This document shows positions 16,548 through 23,772 of a stretch of 49,884 nucleotides of DNA, in pieces; position 1 is the stretch's first letter; each line of letters opens with the position of its first letter. The notes under the pieces are model-generated. The model searched no databases. It worked only from the letters and a program-made list of their open reading frames with translations, and was not told the DNA's origin. Source of the DNA: Candidatus Agathobaculum merdipullorum (lineage in GTDB: Bacteria; Bacillota; Clostridia; Oscillospirales; Butyricicoccaceae); the NCBI GenBank assembly GCA_019115185.1, contig DXDZ01000010.1, positions 1 to 49,884 on the forward strand. The letters are read 5' to 3'. The position numbers were made by a program, and so were the translations under genes.

Positions 16548-17585
16548 ATGATAGACTTCAGACGGCAACCTTTCGGTGTAACTGCTGACGGACGAGCGGT
16601 AGATCAGTGGACGCTGCGCGCCGGTTCCTATGCCGTGCAGGTGCTGACCTATGGCGGCGTTTTACGCTCCTTTATCGTGCCTGCGCCAGAAGGCAGCCGG
16701 GATATCGCGCTGGGATACGACAGTCTGGCAGAATACGAATCGCAGGACAAGTATCTGGGCGCGCTGGTAGGCCGCGTGGCCAACCGCATCGGCGGCGCAG
16801 CTTTCGATCTGGACGGTATCCACTACCCCTTGGCAGTCAACAACGGCCCCAACTGCCTGCATGGCGGTCTGCGCGGCTTTGACCGCGCGGTATGGAAGGC
16901 GCAAACCGAAAACAACTCCTTGGTGCTGACCCATGTCAGCCCCGCCGGAGAAGAGGGGTTCCCCGGCACACTCAAGGTGAAAGTGACTTACACCCTCACC
17001 GAGGACGGAACGCTCACGCTGGACTATCAGGCCAAAAGCGATGCTGTTACCCTGTGCAACCTGACCAACCACAGCTACTTCAATCTGTTAGGGCACGCTC
17101 ACGGCTCTCTGGAGGGTCAGCAAGTGCAGATCTGGGCGGACGCCATCACGGAGACCGATGCCGACAGCACGCCTACCGGCGTCCTGCTTCCGGTGGAGGG
17201 CACACCCTTTGATCTGCGCTCGCCCCGCGACTTCCTGCAAGGGTTGGCAATGGAGCATCCGCAGCTGACGCTGGGCAACGGATACGACCACAACTTCACG
17301 CTGCACACCACGCCGGTCTCTCCTCTGAGTCTGGCGGCACGGGTCAGCGGCGGCGGTCTGTGTCTGGAGTGCTGCACCACCCAGCCCGGCCTGCAGCTCT
17401 ACACGGCCAATTATCTGGACGGTAGCCCCGGCAAGGGCGGCGCGTGTTACGGCCCGCGGTCGGCTTTCTGCTTGGAAACGCAGGCTTGGCCCGATGCCAT
17501 CCATCATGCCAATTTTCCCTCTGTCGTGCTTCCGGCAAGGGAAACCTACCACCACACGACCACCTACCGCGTCACCATGCTATAA
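16548..17585 (+). CDS. galM: Aldose 1-epimerase (galactose mutarotase)
   Basis: GalM equilibrates beta- and alpha-D-galactose so that GalK can use the sugar. The 345-residue protein has the family landmarks: LGALVGRVANRIGGA, NNGPNCLHGGLRGFDRAVW with a His, LTNHSYFNLLGH with the catalytic His, LGNGYDHNF, and CLETQAWPDAIHHANFP holding the catalytic Glu. AGGTG just upstream supports ATG 16548. It is the last gene of the Leloir operon, followed closely by a strong terminator. No beta-galactosidase or alpha-galactosidase accompanies it on the island. Confidence 0.93.
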   Translation: MIDFRRQPFGVTADGRAVDQWTLRAGSYAVQVLTYGGVLRSFIVPAPEGSRDIALGYDSLAEYESQDKYLGALVGRVANRIGGAAFDLDGIHYPLAVNNGPNCLHGGLRGFDRAVWKAQTENNSLVLTHVSPAGEEGFPGTLKVKVTYTLTEDGTLTLDYQAKSDAVTLCNLTNHSYFNLLGHAHGSLEGQQVQIWADAITETDADSTPTGVLLPVEGTPFDLRSPRDFLQGLAMEHPQLTLGNGYDHNFTLHTTPVSPLSLAARVSGGGLCLECCTTQPGLQLYTANYLDGSPGKGGACYGPRSAFCLETQAWPDAIHHANFPSVVLPARETYHHTTTYRVTML

Positions 17586-17605
17586 ATCGCATCATGATAA
17601 AACAG

Positions 17606-17652
17606 CAACCGGGACACTGCAACACGCTTTGCAGTGTCCCGGTTGTTTTTTT
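17606..17652 (+). terminator. Strong rho-independent terminator of the gal operon
   Basis: CAACCGGGACACTGCAA (17606-17622) pairs perfectly with TTGCAGTGTCCCGGTTG (17629-17645). A 6-nt loop separates the arms and seven T residues follow. Confidence 0.92.
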
Positions 17653-17664
17653 ATGCATCAGAAT

Positions 17665-17710
17665 AAAAGCACCTCCTATGACACAAATTACCACAAAAGG
17701 AGGTGTTTTT
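17665..17710 (+). promoter_or_regulatory. Hairpin that buries the ribosome-binding site of the 66-codon ORF (or a second terminator)
   Basis: AAAAGCACCTCCT (17665-17677) pairs with AGGAGGTGTTTTT (17698-17710) over 13 bp with one G-T pair and a 20-nt loop. The right arm contains the perfect Shine-Dalgarno AGGAGGTG, five T and then ATG at 17711. It can act as an RBS-masking switch for the ORF or, given the T run, as a terminator. Confidence 0.55.
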
Positions 17711-17911
17711 ATGAACATCACAGCGCATACCGGTACAATGTCTCCCCCGCCTGCATCGCGGCAAACGCAAACCCGCATCGGCGCAGGCACTTTTTTTGTC
17801 AGCCGCCGGTTTGTGGGCGACTGCCCTGTCTGCGACCTGCTCCGGCAGCGTGTGCAGCGAGCCGCGCACACAACATCATCCATTGACGAGACCAGCAGCA
17901 CCGCAGTATAA
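17711..17911 (+). CDS. Small ORF (66 aa) ahead of the serine recombinase, unknown function
   Basis: ATG 17711 is preceded by AGGAGGTG at ideal spacing and opens a 66-residue frame (MNITAHTGTMSPPPASRQTQ ... DCPVCDLLRQRVQRAA ... TSSTAV). It is basic, has one CPVC pair and no transmembrane segment. I recognise no family. It lies between the gal terminator and the recombinase, and its 3' end overlaps the recombinase promoter. Small proteins next to large serine integrases are sometimes recombination directionality factors, so that is a possible role, but nothing in the sequence proves it. The frame is GC-rich and could be fortuitous; the strong ribosome-binding site is the main argument for it. 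Confidence 0.45.
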   Translation: MNITAHTGTMSPPPASRQTQTRIGAGTFFVSRRFVGDCPVCDLLRQRVQRAAHTTSSIDETSSTAV

Positions 17912-17912
17912 T
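17883..17912 (+). promoter_or_regulatory. Sigma-A-type promoter for the serine recombinase
   Basis: TTGACG (17883-17888) and a consensus TATAAT (17907-17912) are 18 bp apart, about 35 bp ahead of the recombinase ATG. Looks constitutive; no operator repeats seen. Confidence 0.7.
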
Positions 17913-17947
17913 GGGTCGGTGAGCCGGTTCTGAAAGGAGCAAACCAC

Positions 17948-19621
17948 ATGAGAACCGGTAATCTGCAACTGGTTTTTGCCTATCTGCGCCTTTCCAACGA
18001 AGAGGCGCGCAGCGGCGAATCCTCCAGTATTGCAAACCAGCGACAAATGATTCAGGACTATTGCCATCGCCACAGCATTACGCTTGTGCAGGAGTTTGTG
18101 GACGACGGCTATTCCGGCGGCAACTTCGACCGCCCGGGGTTTCAGGACATGCTGCGGCAGCTGCGCGACGGCAAAGCCAATATGGTCATCACCAAGGATT
18201 TATCCCGTCTCGGACGCGACATGCGAGAGTCCAGCTACTATGCCGAGCAGTTCTTTCCCGAGCATGGCATCCGCTATCTGACGATCGCGGACCACTTCGA
18301 CAACGCCCGAGAAAACGTCATGGCGCCGTTCCAATTTGCCATGAATGAAGTCTATCTGCGCGACGGCTCGCGCAAGGTCAAAGAAGTGCTGCGCAGCAAA
18401 CGGGAAAACGGACAGTATTGCGCCTGTCCGCCCTATGGCTACCGCAAGGACCCGACGGATAAAAACCGCCTGACCCCCGACGAGCAGACCGCGCCCATCG
18501 TGCGGCGTATTTTCGAGCGGGCAGCCGCTGGGGATTCCTCGCGCAAAATCGCGCTCGACCTGAATGCGGACGGCATCATCCCGCCGCTCAAATACCGCGT
18601 CCTGTTCCGCGACGATTTCAGTCCCGAAGGCGCGGCGCGGGCATCCGACCTGTGGAACTACACCACAGTCAAGCGCATCCTGAAAAACCCGGTGTATCTC
18701 GGCCACACCTTGCTGGGCAAAAGCCGCAAAGTCAGCGTTAAATCGAAGAAAAAGGTTTCGGTACCGCAAAGCGAATGGGCGGTCACACATGACACGCACC
18801 CTCCCCTGATCGGCCCGCCGCTCTATGAGCAGGCGCAGCGCAATCTGGGACGGGGGCAGCGTACCTCTTCGGCCCATGAAACCATTCGGAAAAGCATCTT
18901 TTCGGGGATTGCATTCTGCGCGCGGTGCGGACATTCCCTCTGCTCCTGCGGCACAGTCTATAAGGGCGAACGGGAAAAATACTGGTATCTGTCCTGTACC
19001 CACCAGCGCGGCGACATCGCTAACCGCTGCGACGGCGTGCGCATCAAGTACGCAGATCTGATGGAGATTGTCCGCCACGATCTCAACCAACTGCTTTTGC
19101 TGGATGATGCACAAGCCGAAGCGCTTGCCCGTGCGGCCGCAGAAAACGAAAACGGCGCAGACGAAATCGCTGCAAGGCAGGCTCGATTGCAGCAGGCGCA
19201 AGCCCGTCTGCTGACGATCGACAAAATTATCACCAAGCTGTACACGGACAACGCCGAAGGGCGGCTGGATAACGATCGGCTGGCGCGCATGGTCGAGGCA
19301 CTTGAACAGGAATCCGCCTCACATCAGTCGGTCATAGCGGAACTGTCGCAGTCTCTCCCGGCCCCTGAGGACACAGAAGAACGCTTTCGCCGTTTCTTTG
19401 CGCTGACAAAGCAGTGCAGCCACATCGATGTACTTGACCGCGAAACGCTGCTGACCTTTGTCGAGCGCATTGAAGTCGGGCCCAAGCAATTTGCCGATGG
19501 ACGGCGCAAAGCAACCCACCGCAACACACCTTATCGGCAGGATATCCGCATCTATTATCGCTTCATCGGTGAACTCACCACTCAAAGCGAACAAAAGCTG
19601 GAATCATCCTGCAATTTTTGA
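17948..19621 (+). CDS. Large serine recombinase (TndX/TnpX-like, with recombinase zinc ribbon and DUF4368-type tail)
   Basis: This 557-residue protein is a site-specific integrase/excisionase. The N-terminal resolvase domain (about 6-150) has the catalytic Ser16 in AYLRLSNEE, IANQRQMI, VDDGYSGGNFDRPGF and the arginine-bearing ITKDLSRLGRD. The recombinase domain follows (about 170-290: PPYGYRKDP, WNYTTVKRILKNPVYLG), then a zinc ribbon (CARCGHSLCSC ... LSCTH ... RC), a long coiled coil (about 385-450) and a C-terminal tail ending VERIEVGPKQFADGRR. AAAGGAG precedes ATG 17948. Its stop codon is about 50 bp from the right junction of the island. It is almost certainly the enzyme that inserted the island into the SASP gene, and the only recombinase in the window. 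Active-site residues look intact. Confidence 0.94.
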   Translation: MRTGNLQLVFAYLRLSNEEARSGESSSIANQRQMIQDYCHRHSITLVQEFVDDGYSGGNFDRPGFQDMLRQLRDGKANMVITKDLSRLGRDMRESSYYAEQFFPEHGIRYLTIADHFDNARENVMAPFQFAMNEVYLRDGSRKVKEVLRSKRENGQYCACPPYGYRKDPTDKNRLTPDEQTAPIVRRIFERAAAGDSSRKIALDLNADGIIPPLKYRVLFRDDFSPEGAARASDLWNYTTVKRILKNPVYLGHTLLGKSRKVSVKSKKKVSVPQSEWAVTHDTHPPLIGPPLYEQAQRNLGRGQRTSSAHETIRKSIFSGIAFCARCGHSLCSCGTVYKGEREKYWYLSCTHQRGDIANRCDGVRIKYADLMEIVRHDLNQLLLLDDAQAEALARAAAENENGADEIAARQARLQQAQARLLTIDKIITKLYTDNAEGRLDNDRLARMVEALEQESASHQSVIAELSQSLPAPEDTEERFRRFFALTKQCSHIDVLDRETLLTFVERIEVGPKQFADGRRKATHRNTPYRQDIRIYYRFIGELTTQSEQKLESSCNF

Positions 19622-19642
19622 CCCATTGTTCTGTATAGCTAT

Positions 19643-19686
19643 TTTAAGATGGCGCAGGTACACCAAGGGAGGTTGGCGTCAACCTG
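19643..19686. other. attR: right junction of the island
   Basis: Element sequence ends at 19672 and host SASP codons resume with GGC at 19675-19677. The crossover TTG is at 19673-19675. TTTAAGATGG at 19643-19652 on the element side repeats the same 10-mer that lies on the host side of attL (3537-3546). Combined with CCATCTTAAA at 3576-3585 it forms an inverted repeat across the deduced circular attP. Confidence 0.85.
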
Positions 19687-19797
19687 AAGCAGGGCTATAA
19701 CGGTGATCTGACCTCCCGTCAGGCTGGTTCGATCGGCGGCCAGATGGTCAAGAAGATGATCGAGTCCTACGAGCAGAACCTGGCAAGCCAGGGCTGA
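19675..19797 (+). pseudogene. 3' half of the disrupted SASP gene
   Basis: From GGC 19675 the frame encodes GVNLKQGYNGDLTSRQAGSI then GGQMVKKMIESYEQNLASQG and a stop, the C-terminal half of an alpha/beta-type SASP with the highly conserved LTSRxAGSIGG segment. There is no start codon or ribosome-binding site in place, because its 5' half is 16 kb upstream at 3471-3563. Joined, the two give 71 residues. The sequence shows no stop, frameshift or drift, so the insertion is recent or the gene is still selected, for example by excision. Confidence 0.92.
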
Positions 19798-19810
19798 TCT
19801 GAGGCAATAG

Positions 19811-19860
19811 AAAGCGCGCGGCTTCCGATATAACGGAAACCGCGCGCTTTTTCTTTTTTT
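19811..19860 (+). terminator. Original SASP terminator
   Basis: AAAGCGCGCGGCTTCCG (19811-19827) and CGGAAACCGCGCGCTTT (19834-19850) form a long stem with one mismatch, followed by TTCTTTTTTT. It ends the SASP transcript and sits between convergent SASP and ptsI. Confidence 0.88.
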
Positions 19861-19882
19861 GCAGTGGATATCCGGCTTATTC

Positions 19883-21595
19883 TCAGCCGCGCCACTCGGC
19901 AAACATCTGCTCCGCATCGGTCGCGCTCGGCGCTGCAACCAGCTTGTCTGCCAGTTCCTTGCACTCCGCGTACGAATGCGCCGCCAGATCAGCCTTGGCC
20001 GCCAGCATTGCAGAGGCAGACATGGACAGGTTGGTCACACCCAGACCGCACAGCACCGGCGCCATGCCCGGTGTACCAGCCATCTCGCCGCACACACCAA
20101 CTTCGATGCCGTTCTCGTTAGCTGCCTTAGCCGTCATGGCAATCAGGCGCAGCACGCCCGGATGCAGCGGACGGTACAGGTAAGAGATCTTCTCATTGAT
20201 GCGGTCAACCGCGCAGGAATACTGGATCAGGTCGTTCGTGCCGATCGAGAAGAAGTCCACTTCCTTAGCCAGCACATCCGCACAAACAGCAGCCACCGGG
20301 ATTTCCACCATGATGCCGACCTTGACGTTCGGATTGTGCTCCACACCCTCAGCTACCAGCAAATCCTTGGCCTGCTGGAGAACCTGCTTCGCGTTGCGAA
20401 TTTCCTCAATGGAGGAAATCATCGGGAACATGATGCGCAGATCGCCGTACTTGGCTGCGCGCAGCAGAGCACGCAACTGGGTCAGGAACAGATCGGTCTT
20501 GTTCAGGCAGATACGGATTGCACGATAGCCGAGGAAGGGGTTCTGCTCCTTCTCCAGCTCGAGTGCGGGCACTTCCTTATCGCCGCCGATATCCAGCGTG
20601 CGGATGATGACCGGCTTGCCCGCCATGGTCTCGCACGCTTTCTTATATGCCTCAAACTGCTCTTCCTCGCTCGGAAGATCGTCGCGGTCCATAAACAGGA
20701 ACTCGGAACGGAACAAGCCGACGCCTTCGCCACCCAGTTCCGCTACGCGGACTGCGTCATCCGGCGTACCGATATTGCCTTCGATTACGATGCGGCGACC
20801 GTCGCTTGTTGCGCCCTGACGATCCTTGAACTGCGCCAACATCGCCTTACGCTCGTCCTCTGCCTTTTTCTTCTCGGCAAACTGCGCCAGCGTCTCCGCA
20901 TCCGGATCGACCACAACTTCGCCTGCCACGCCGTCCAGCAGCAGCTCAGCGCCGTCTTCAATGCCGTCCACCTTATCGCCTGCGCCTGCGATAGCCGGAA
21001 TGCCCATCGAACGCGCCATAATCGCAGAATGGCTGGTGCGGCCGCCGATGCGGGTGATGAAGCCGACAACCGGCTTGGAACCGATCTTCGCCGTGTCGGA
21101 CGGTGTCAGATCGTTGGCAATGATGATGCACGGTTCGGTGATGGAATCAATCGCATTGTCCGCAATGCCCTTGAGGTTCTTGAGCACTCGCTTGGAAATA
21201 TCTCCGATATCCGCTGCGCGCGCCTGCATATATTCGTCGTCCATGGCACGGAACATCGCCTGGAAATTCTCACAGTTGACAAAGCAGGCATACTCTGCAC
21301 AGACCTTTTCCTCTTCTACCAGATTGGTCATGCCCTCGATAAAATCCGGGTCGTCCAGCATGAGCAGGTGTGCGTCAAAAATCTCCGCTTCCGCCGCACC
21401 GATATTCTTCTCCGCCTCATCGCGCAATGCTTCAATCTGCTTTTTCGCATTTGCCACAGCATCGGTCACACGTTTCTGCTCGGCCGCAACATCTGTGATG
21501 CTGTCCTTGACGACCGTCAGATCCTCCTCCTTGATGACCAAAGCCTTGGCGTGTGCAAGCCCCTCCGAAACGCCGATCGCTTTAAACTTGACCAT
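19883..21595 (-). CDS. ptsI: Phosphoenolpyruvate-protein phosphotransferase (PTS enzyme I)
   Basis: Enzyme I takes phosphate from PEP and passes it to HPr at the head of the sugar phosphotransferase system, in the cytoplasm. The 570-residue protein has the phosphohistidine loop GGRTSHSAIMARSMGIPA with His189, the PEP-binding regions (GLFRSEFLFMDRD, IRTLDIGGDKE) and the C-terminal VGVCGEMAG with the catalytic Cys. AGGAGG lies 8 nt before ATG 21595 but only 2 nt before ATG 21601, so the inner ATG is preferred. No ptsH (HPr) or EII gene is adjacent, and the gene is a single transcription unit here. It belongs to the host chromosome, just outside the island. Confidence 0.94.
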   Translation of the reverse strand: MVKFKAIGVSEGLAHAKALVIKEEDLTVVKDSITDVAAEQKRVTDAVANAKKQIEALRDEAEKNIGAAEAEIFDAHLLMLDDPDFIEGMTNLVEEEKVCAEYACFVNCENFQAMFRAMDDEYMQARAADIGDISKRVLKNLKGIADNAIDSITEPCIIIANDLTPSDTAKIGSKPVVGFITRIGGRTSHSAIMARSMGIPAIAGAGDKVDGIEDGAELLLDGVAGEVVVDPDAETLAQFAEKKKAEDERKAMLAQFKDRQGATSDGRRIVIEGNIGTPDDAVRVAELGGEGVGLFRSEFLFMDRDDLPSEEEQFEAYKKACETMAGKPVIIRTLDIGGDKEVPALELEKEQNPFLGYRAIRICLNKTDLFLTQLRALLRAAKYGDLRIMFPMISSIEEIRNAKQVLQQAKDLLVAEGVEHNPNVKVGIMVEIPVAAVCADVLAKEVDFFSIGTNDLIQYSCAVDRINEKISYLYRPLHPGVLRLIAMTAKAANENGIEVGVCGEMAGTPGMAPVLCGLGVTNLSMSASAMLAAKADLAAHSYAECKELADKLVAAPSATDAEQMFAEWRG

Positions 21596-21623
21596 AGCCA
21601 TATCCTCCTGTTTTCTTGTATTT

Positions 21624-21652
21624 CTTATACAAAAACCATATGCATTTCTCAA
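21624..21652 (-). promoter_or_regulatory. Promoter for ptsI
   Basis: On the minus strand TTGAGA (21652-21647) and TATAAG (21629-21624) are 17 bp apart, about 28 bp upstream of the start codon. Confidence 0.6.
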
Positions 21653-21805
21653 CTTATATTGTATAATATTTCCGCCATTTCGTCAAGGGCACAGAACATT
21701 TTTCAGAAAACTTGCAAGAATTGAAAAATTACTATGCCTATCCGTCCGTTTTCTGCTATACTTATACCATTCTACATCTGATCATTTACAGGAGGAATGA
21801 CAACC

Positions 21806-23116
21806 ATGGCAAACCGTTGCACCCATATTCCCGAAATCATGCTGCCCCGTGAGGGCACGGATCTTTCCAAATGGGCGGTCATCGCCTGCTACCAATACAC
21901 CTCCCAGCCCGAATACTGGGCCGAGACCGATCGCACGGTTGGCGATGCGCCCTCCACGCTGCGTCTGACGCTGCCCGAAGTCTATCTGGAAGAGAATGAC
22001 GTTGCCGAGCGCACCGAGCAAATTCACCGCACCATGCACCAGTACATCGAGGACGGCACGCTGCGCACGCTGCCCGCAGGTGTGATTCTCACCGAACGCT
22101 GGTCGGGCGGCTCGTGCCCGCGCCGCGGCATCGTGATGGCGGTCGATCTGGAAGCCTATGAATACACCCCCGGTTCGGCCTCGCTTATCCGCCCGACGGA
22201 AAAAACCGTAGTCGAGCGTATCCCGCCGCGTCTCAAGGTTCGTCAGGGCGCATGCATCGAACTGCCGCACATCATGATTCTGATCGACGACCCGGACCGT
22301 CAGATCATCGAGCCGCTGTTTGACCAGACGGCAAAGCTGGAAAAGGTATACGACACCGACCTGATGCAAAACGGCGGCCACATCACCGGCTGGTTCATCC
22401 CCAATGGCGAACAGACCGATAAAATCGAAGCGGGACTGGAATCCTTGTGCGACCGCGAAACCTTCAACCGCAAGTACGGCTGCACGGACGCGCAGGCCCT
22501 GCTGCCTTACGCAGTAGGCGACGGCAACCACTCCATGGCAACCGCCAAAGCCTACTGGGAGGAAGTCAAGGCCGGCCTGTCCGCTGAAGAGCAGGCAAAT
22601 CACCCCGCGCGTTTCGTACTGGTCGAGGTGGTCAATATCCATGATGAAAGCCTGATTATCGAACCGATTCACCGCATTCTGTTCGGTGTAGATACGAATG
22701 AGCTGCTGGATGGCCTGACCGCATTCTACGAAGCGCAGGGCTGCAAGGCCTATATTGCGGACGAAGCGCCCGCAGATACCGCGGCCCATATCTTCCCGTT
22801 CAGCGCTGCGGACAAGACCGGCGTGCTGGTGGTCGAGAACCCCAAGTGGTCCATCCCGGTTGCCACCATGCAGACCGCGCTCGACGCCTATCTGGAAGGC
22901 CATCCGTCCGCGCGCATCGACTACATCCACGGTGCAGATGTCATCTGCAATCTTGCCGAAAAGCCCGGCAATCTGGGCTTCATCCTGCCGGACATCGCCA
23001 AAAATGACCTGTTCCGCGGCGTTGTCTTTGACGGCGTGCTGCCGCGCAAGACTTTCTCCATGGGCGAAGCGCATGAAAAGCGCTACTATATGGAAGCCAA
23101 GACGATCGTCAAGTAA
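21806..23116 (+). CDS. DUF1015 family protein
   Basis: This 436-residue protein matches the DUF1015 family by its N-terminal VIACYQYTSQPEYW, RIPPRLKVRQGACIELPHIM, the central PYAVGDGNHSMATAKAYWEE and a C-terminal VIYNLAEK-like segment (DVICNLAEKPGNLGFILPDI). The biochemical function of the family is not established. ATG 21806 is chosen because GGAGG lies 10 nt upstream; the ATG at 21797 touches that site. It is transcribed divergently from ptsI and convergently with a 197-aa gene whose 3' end it overlaps by 8 bp. No signal peptide or membrane segment. Confidence 0.88.
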   Translation: MANRCTHIPEIMLPREGTDLSKWAVIACYQYTSQPEYWAETDRTVGDAPSTLRLTLPEVYLEENDVAERTEQIHRTMHQYIEDGTLRTLPAGVILTERWSGGSCPRRGIVMAVDLEAYEYTPGSASLIRPTEKTVVERIPPRLKVRQGACIELPHIMILIDDPDRQIIEPLFDQTAKLEKVYDTDLMQNGGHITGWFIPNGEQTDKIEAGLESLCDRETFNRKYGCTDAQALLPYAVGDGNHSMATAKAYWEEVKAGLSAEEQANHPARFVLVEVVNIHDESLIIEPIHRILFGVDTNELLDGLTAFYEAQGCKAYIADEAPADTAAHIFPFSAADKTGVLVVENPKWSIPVATMQTALDAYLEGHPSARIDYIHGADVICNLAEKPGNLGFILPDIAKNDLFRGVVFDGVLPRKTFSMGEAHEKRYYMEAKTIVK

Positions 23117-23702
23117 TATCCTGTTCGGAATCGGACGCAGCCTGACCGGCTGCGTCCTTTTTTGTCCAGTCGAGAACGGCCTCGTCCCCTTCCACCCGGC
23201 AAAGCACGAACGCCGGCGCCAATGCAAACGGTCGGTCGGACGCAAACGCACAGTGCAGGCGTAGCCCTTCCTGTATGTATTCTGCGCGCACCCCCCCGCC
23301 ATCCAGCAGCGCATCCAGCACTGCATCCCCCGTCCGCAGCAGTGGCTTCTCCGTCTGCGGAACCGGCGCTGGCTTTTCGTCTTGTGGAGTCGGCTCCACC
23401 TTAGGCACTGGCGCGTCCTGATGCATGGGCTGCTCCGCCAGATAGAACGCCGTGGGCGGCCTGTCTGTGCAGCCCGCCGCTTTGAGCGTCTCTTTGGACA
23501 GATGCCGCCGCAACCGCAGACGGCCGTTTTCCGGCGCAGGCAGGCCGACCAGCAGCGGCGCACCATCGGTTTCTCCGTAACAGCGCAGCAGCAGCGCACC
23601 GGACGGCATGGCACAATCCACTTCGATCTGTACACCGTATGCATCCGGCTCCCACAACAGCCAGCCTGCCGGTTCGCCTGCATAGTTTACCGTCGCGCGC
23701 AT
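23109..23702 (-). CDS. Hypothetical protein, 197 aa
   Basis: I recognise no family. The protein begins MRATVNYAGEPAGWLLWEPD and has a compact N-terminal part of about 75 residues rich in aromatic and beta-prone stretches. A Pro/Glu/Lys-rich linker (about 97-120) follows, then a C-terminal part (LLRTGDAVLDALLDGGGVRA, FALAPAFVLCRVEGDEAVLDW). ATG 23702 is preceded by GAGGAGGTG, a near-perfect Shine-Dalgarno. It lies 70 bp downstream of mazF but behind a strong hairpin terminator, so it depends on read-through or an unseen promoter. Its last codons encode the arms of the DUF1015 gene's terminator and overlap that gene by 8 bp. Confidence 0.75.
   Translation of the reverse strand: MRATVNYAGEPAGWLLWEPDAYGVQIEVDCAMPSGALLLRCYGETDGAPLLVGLPAPENGRLRLRRHLSKETLKAAGCTDRPPTAFYLAEQPMHQDAPVPKVEPTPQDEKPAPVPQTEKPLLRTGDAVLDALLDGGGVRAEYIQEGLRLHCAFASDRPFALAPAFVLCRVEGDEAVLDWTKKDAAGQAASDSEQDIT
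23133..23163 (+). terminator. Terminator of the DUF1015 gene, lying inside the convergent 197-aa gene
   Basis: GGACGCAGCC (23133-23142) and GGCTGCGTCC (23148-23157) form a perfect stem with a 5-nt loop and six T residues. The same bases encode the C-terminus of the opposite-strand protein. Confidence 0.85.
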
Positions 23703-23721
23703 CGGCCCGCACCTCCTCAAA

Positions 23722-23755
23722 AAAACGCGTATCCTGCTAACAGGATACGCGTTTT
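23722..23755 (-). terminator. Terminator after mazF
   Basis: AAAACGCGTATCCTG and CAGGATACGCGTTTT form a perfect 15-bp stem with a 4-nt loop. On the minus strand it continues into a T run that directly abuts the Shine-Dalgarno of the 197-aa gene. Confidence 0.85.
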
Positions 23756-23772
23756 GCCTTGCGGATATGCCC

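Larger units (their letters stand above)
3562..19675 (+). mobile_element. 16.1-kb integrated genomic island carrying a galactose sensing, uptake and Leloir module with a large serine recombinase
   Basis: The ends are fixed by the split SASP gene: left at 3562-3564 (TTG), right at 19673-19675 (TTG), giving a 16,111-bp insert. All recognisable genes are on the plus strand: YesN/YesM-type regulator and kinase, lipoprotein sensor, mglB, mglA, mglC, galK, galE (frameshifted), galT, galM, a 66-codon ORF and a large serine recombinase whose stop codon is about 50 bp from the right junction. An integrase gene next to one att site, with no long target duplication, is what serine-recombinase insertion gives. 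No relaxase, coupling protein, replication or phage structural genes are present, so the element is not self-transmissible by anything visible here. It may move by natural transformation or be mobilised by another element; that part is inference. Confidence 0.9.

Noticed and set aside
3537-19652. Treating the repeated TTTAAGATGG (3537-3546 and 19643-19652) as the recombination core
   Set aside because: Crossing over there would shift the restored reading frame by 5 nt and not give the SASP sequence; the TTG crossover at 3562-3564/19673-19675 restores it exactly.
3562-19675. Prophage or conjugative element interpretation
   Set aside because: No capsid, portal, terminase, relaxase, coupling protein or type IV secretion genes were found on the island.
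19859-21724. 621-codon plus-strand frame
   Set aside because: It lies opposite ptsI, has shadow-like composition and no ribosome-binding site; ptsI is clearly the real gene.
21782-23683. 633-codon minus-strand frame
   Set aside because: Overlaps two supported genes in other frames and runs through a terminator; looks like a codon-bias artefact.
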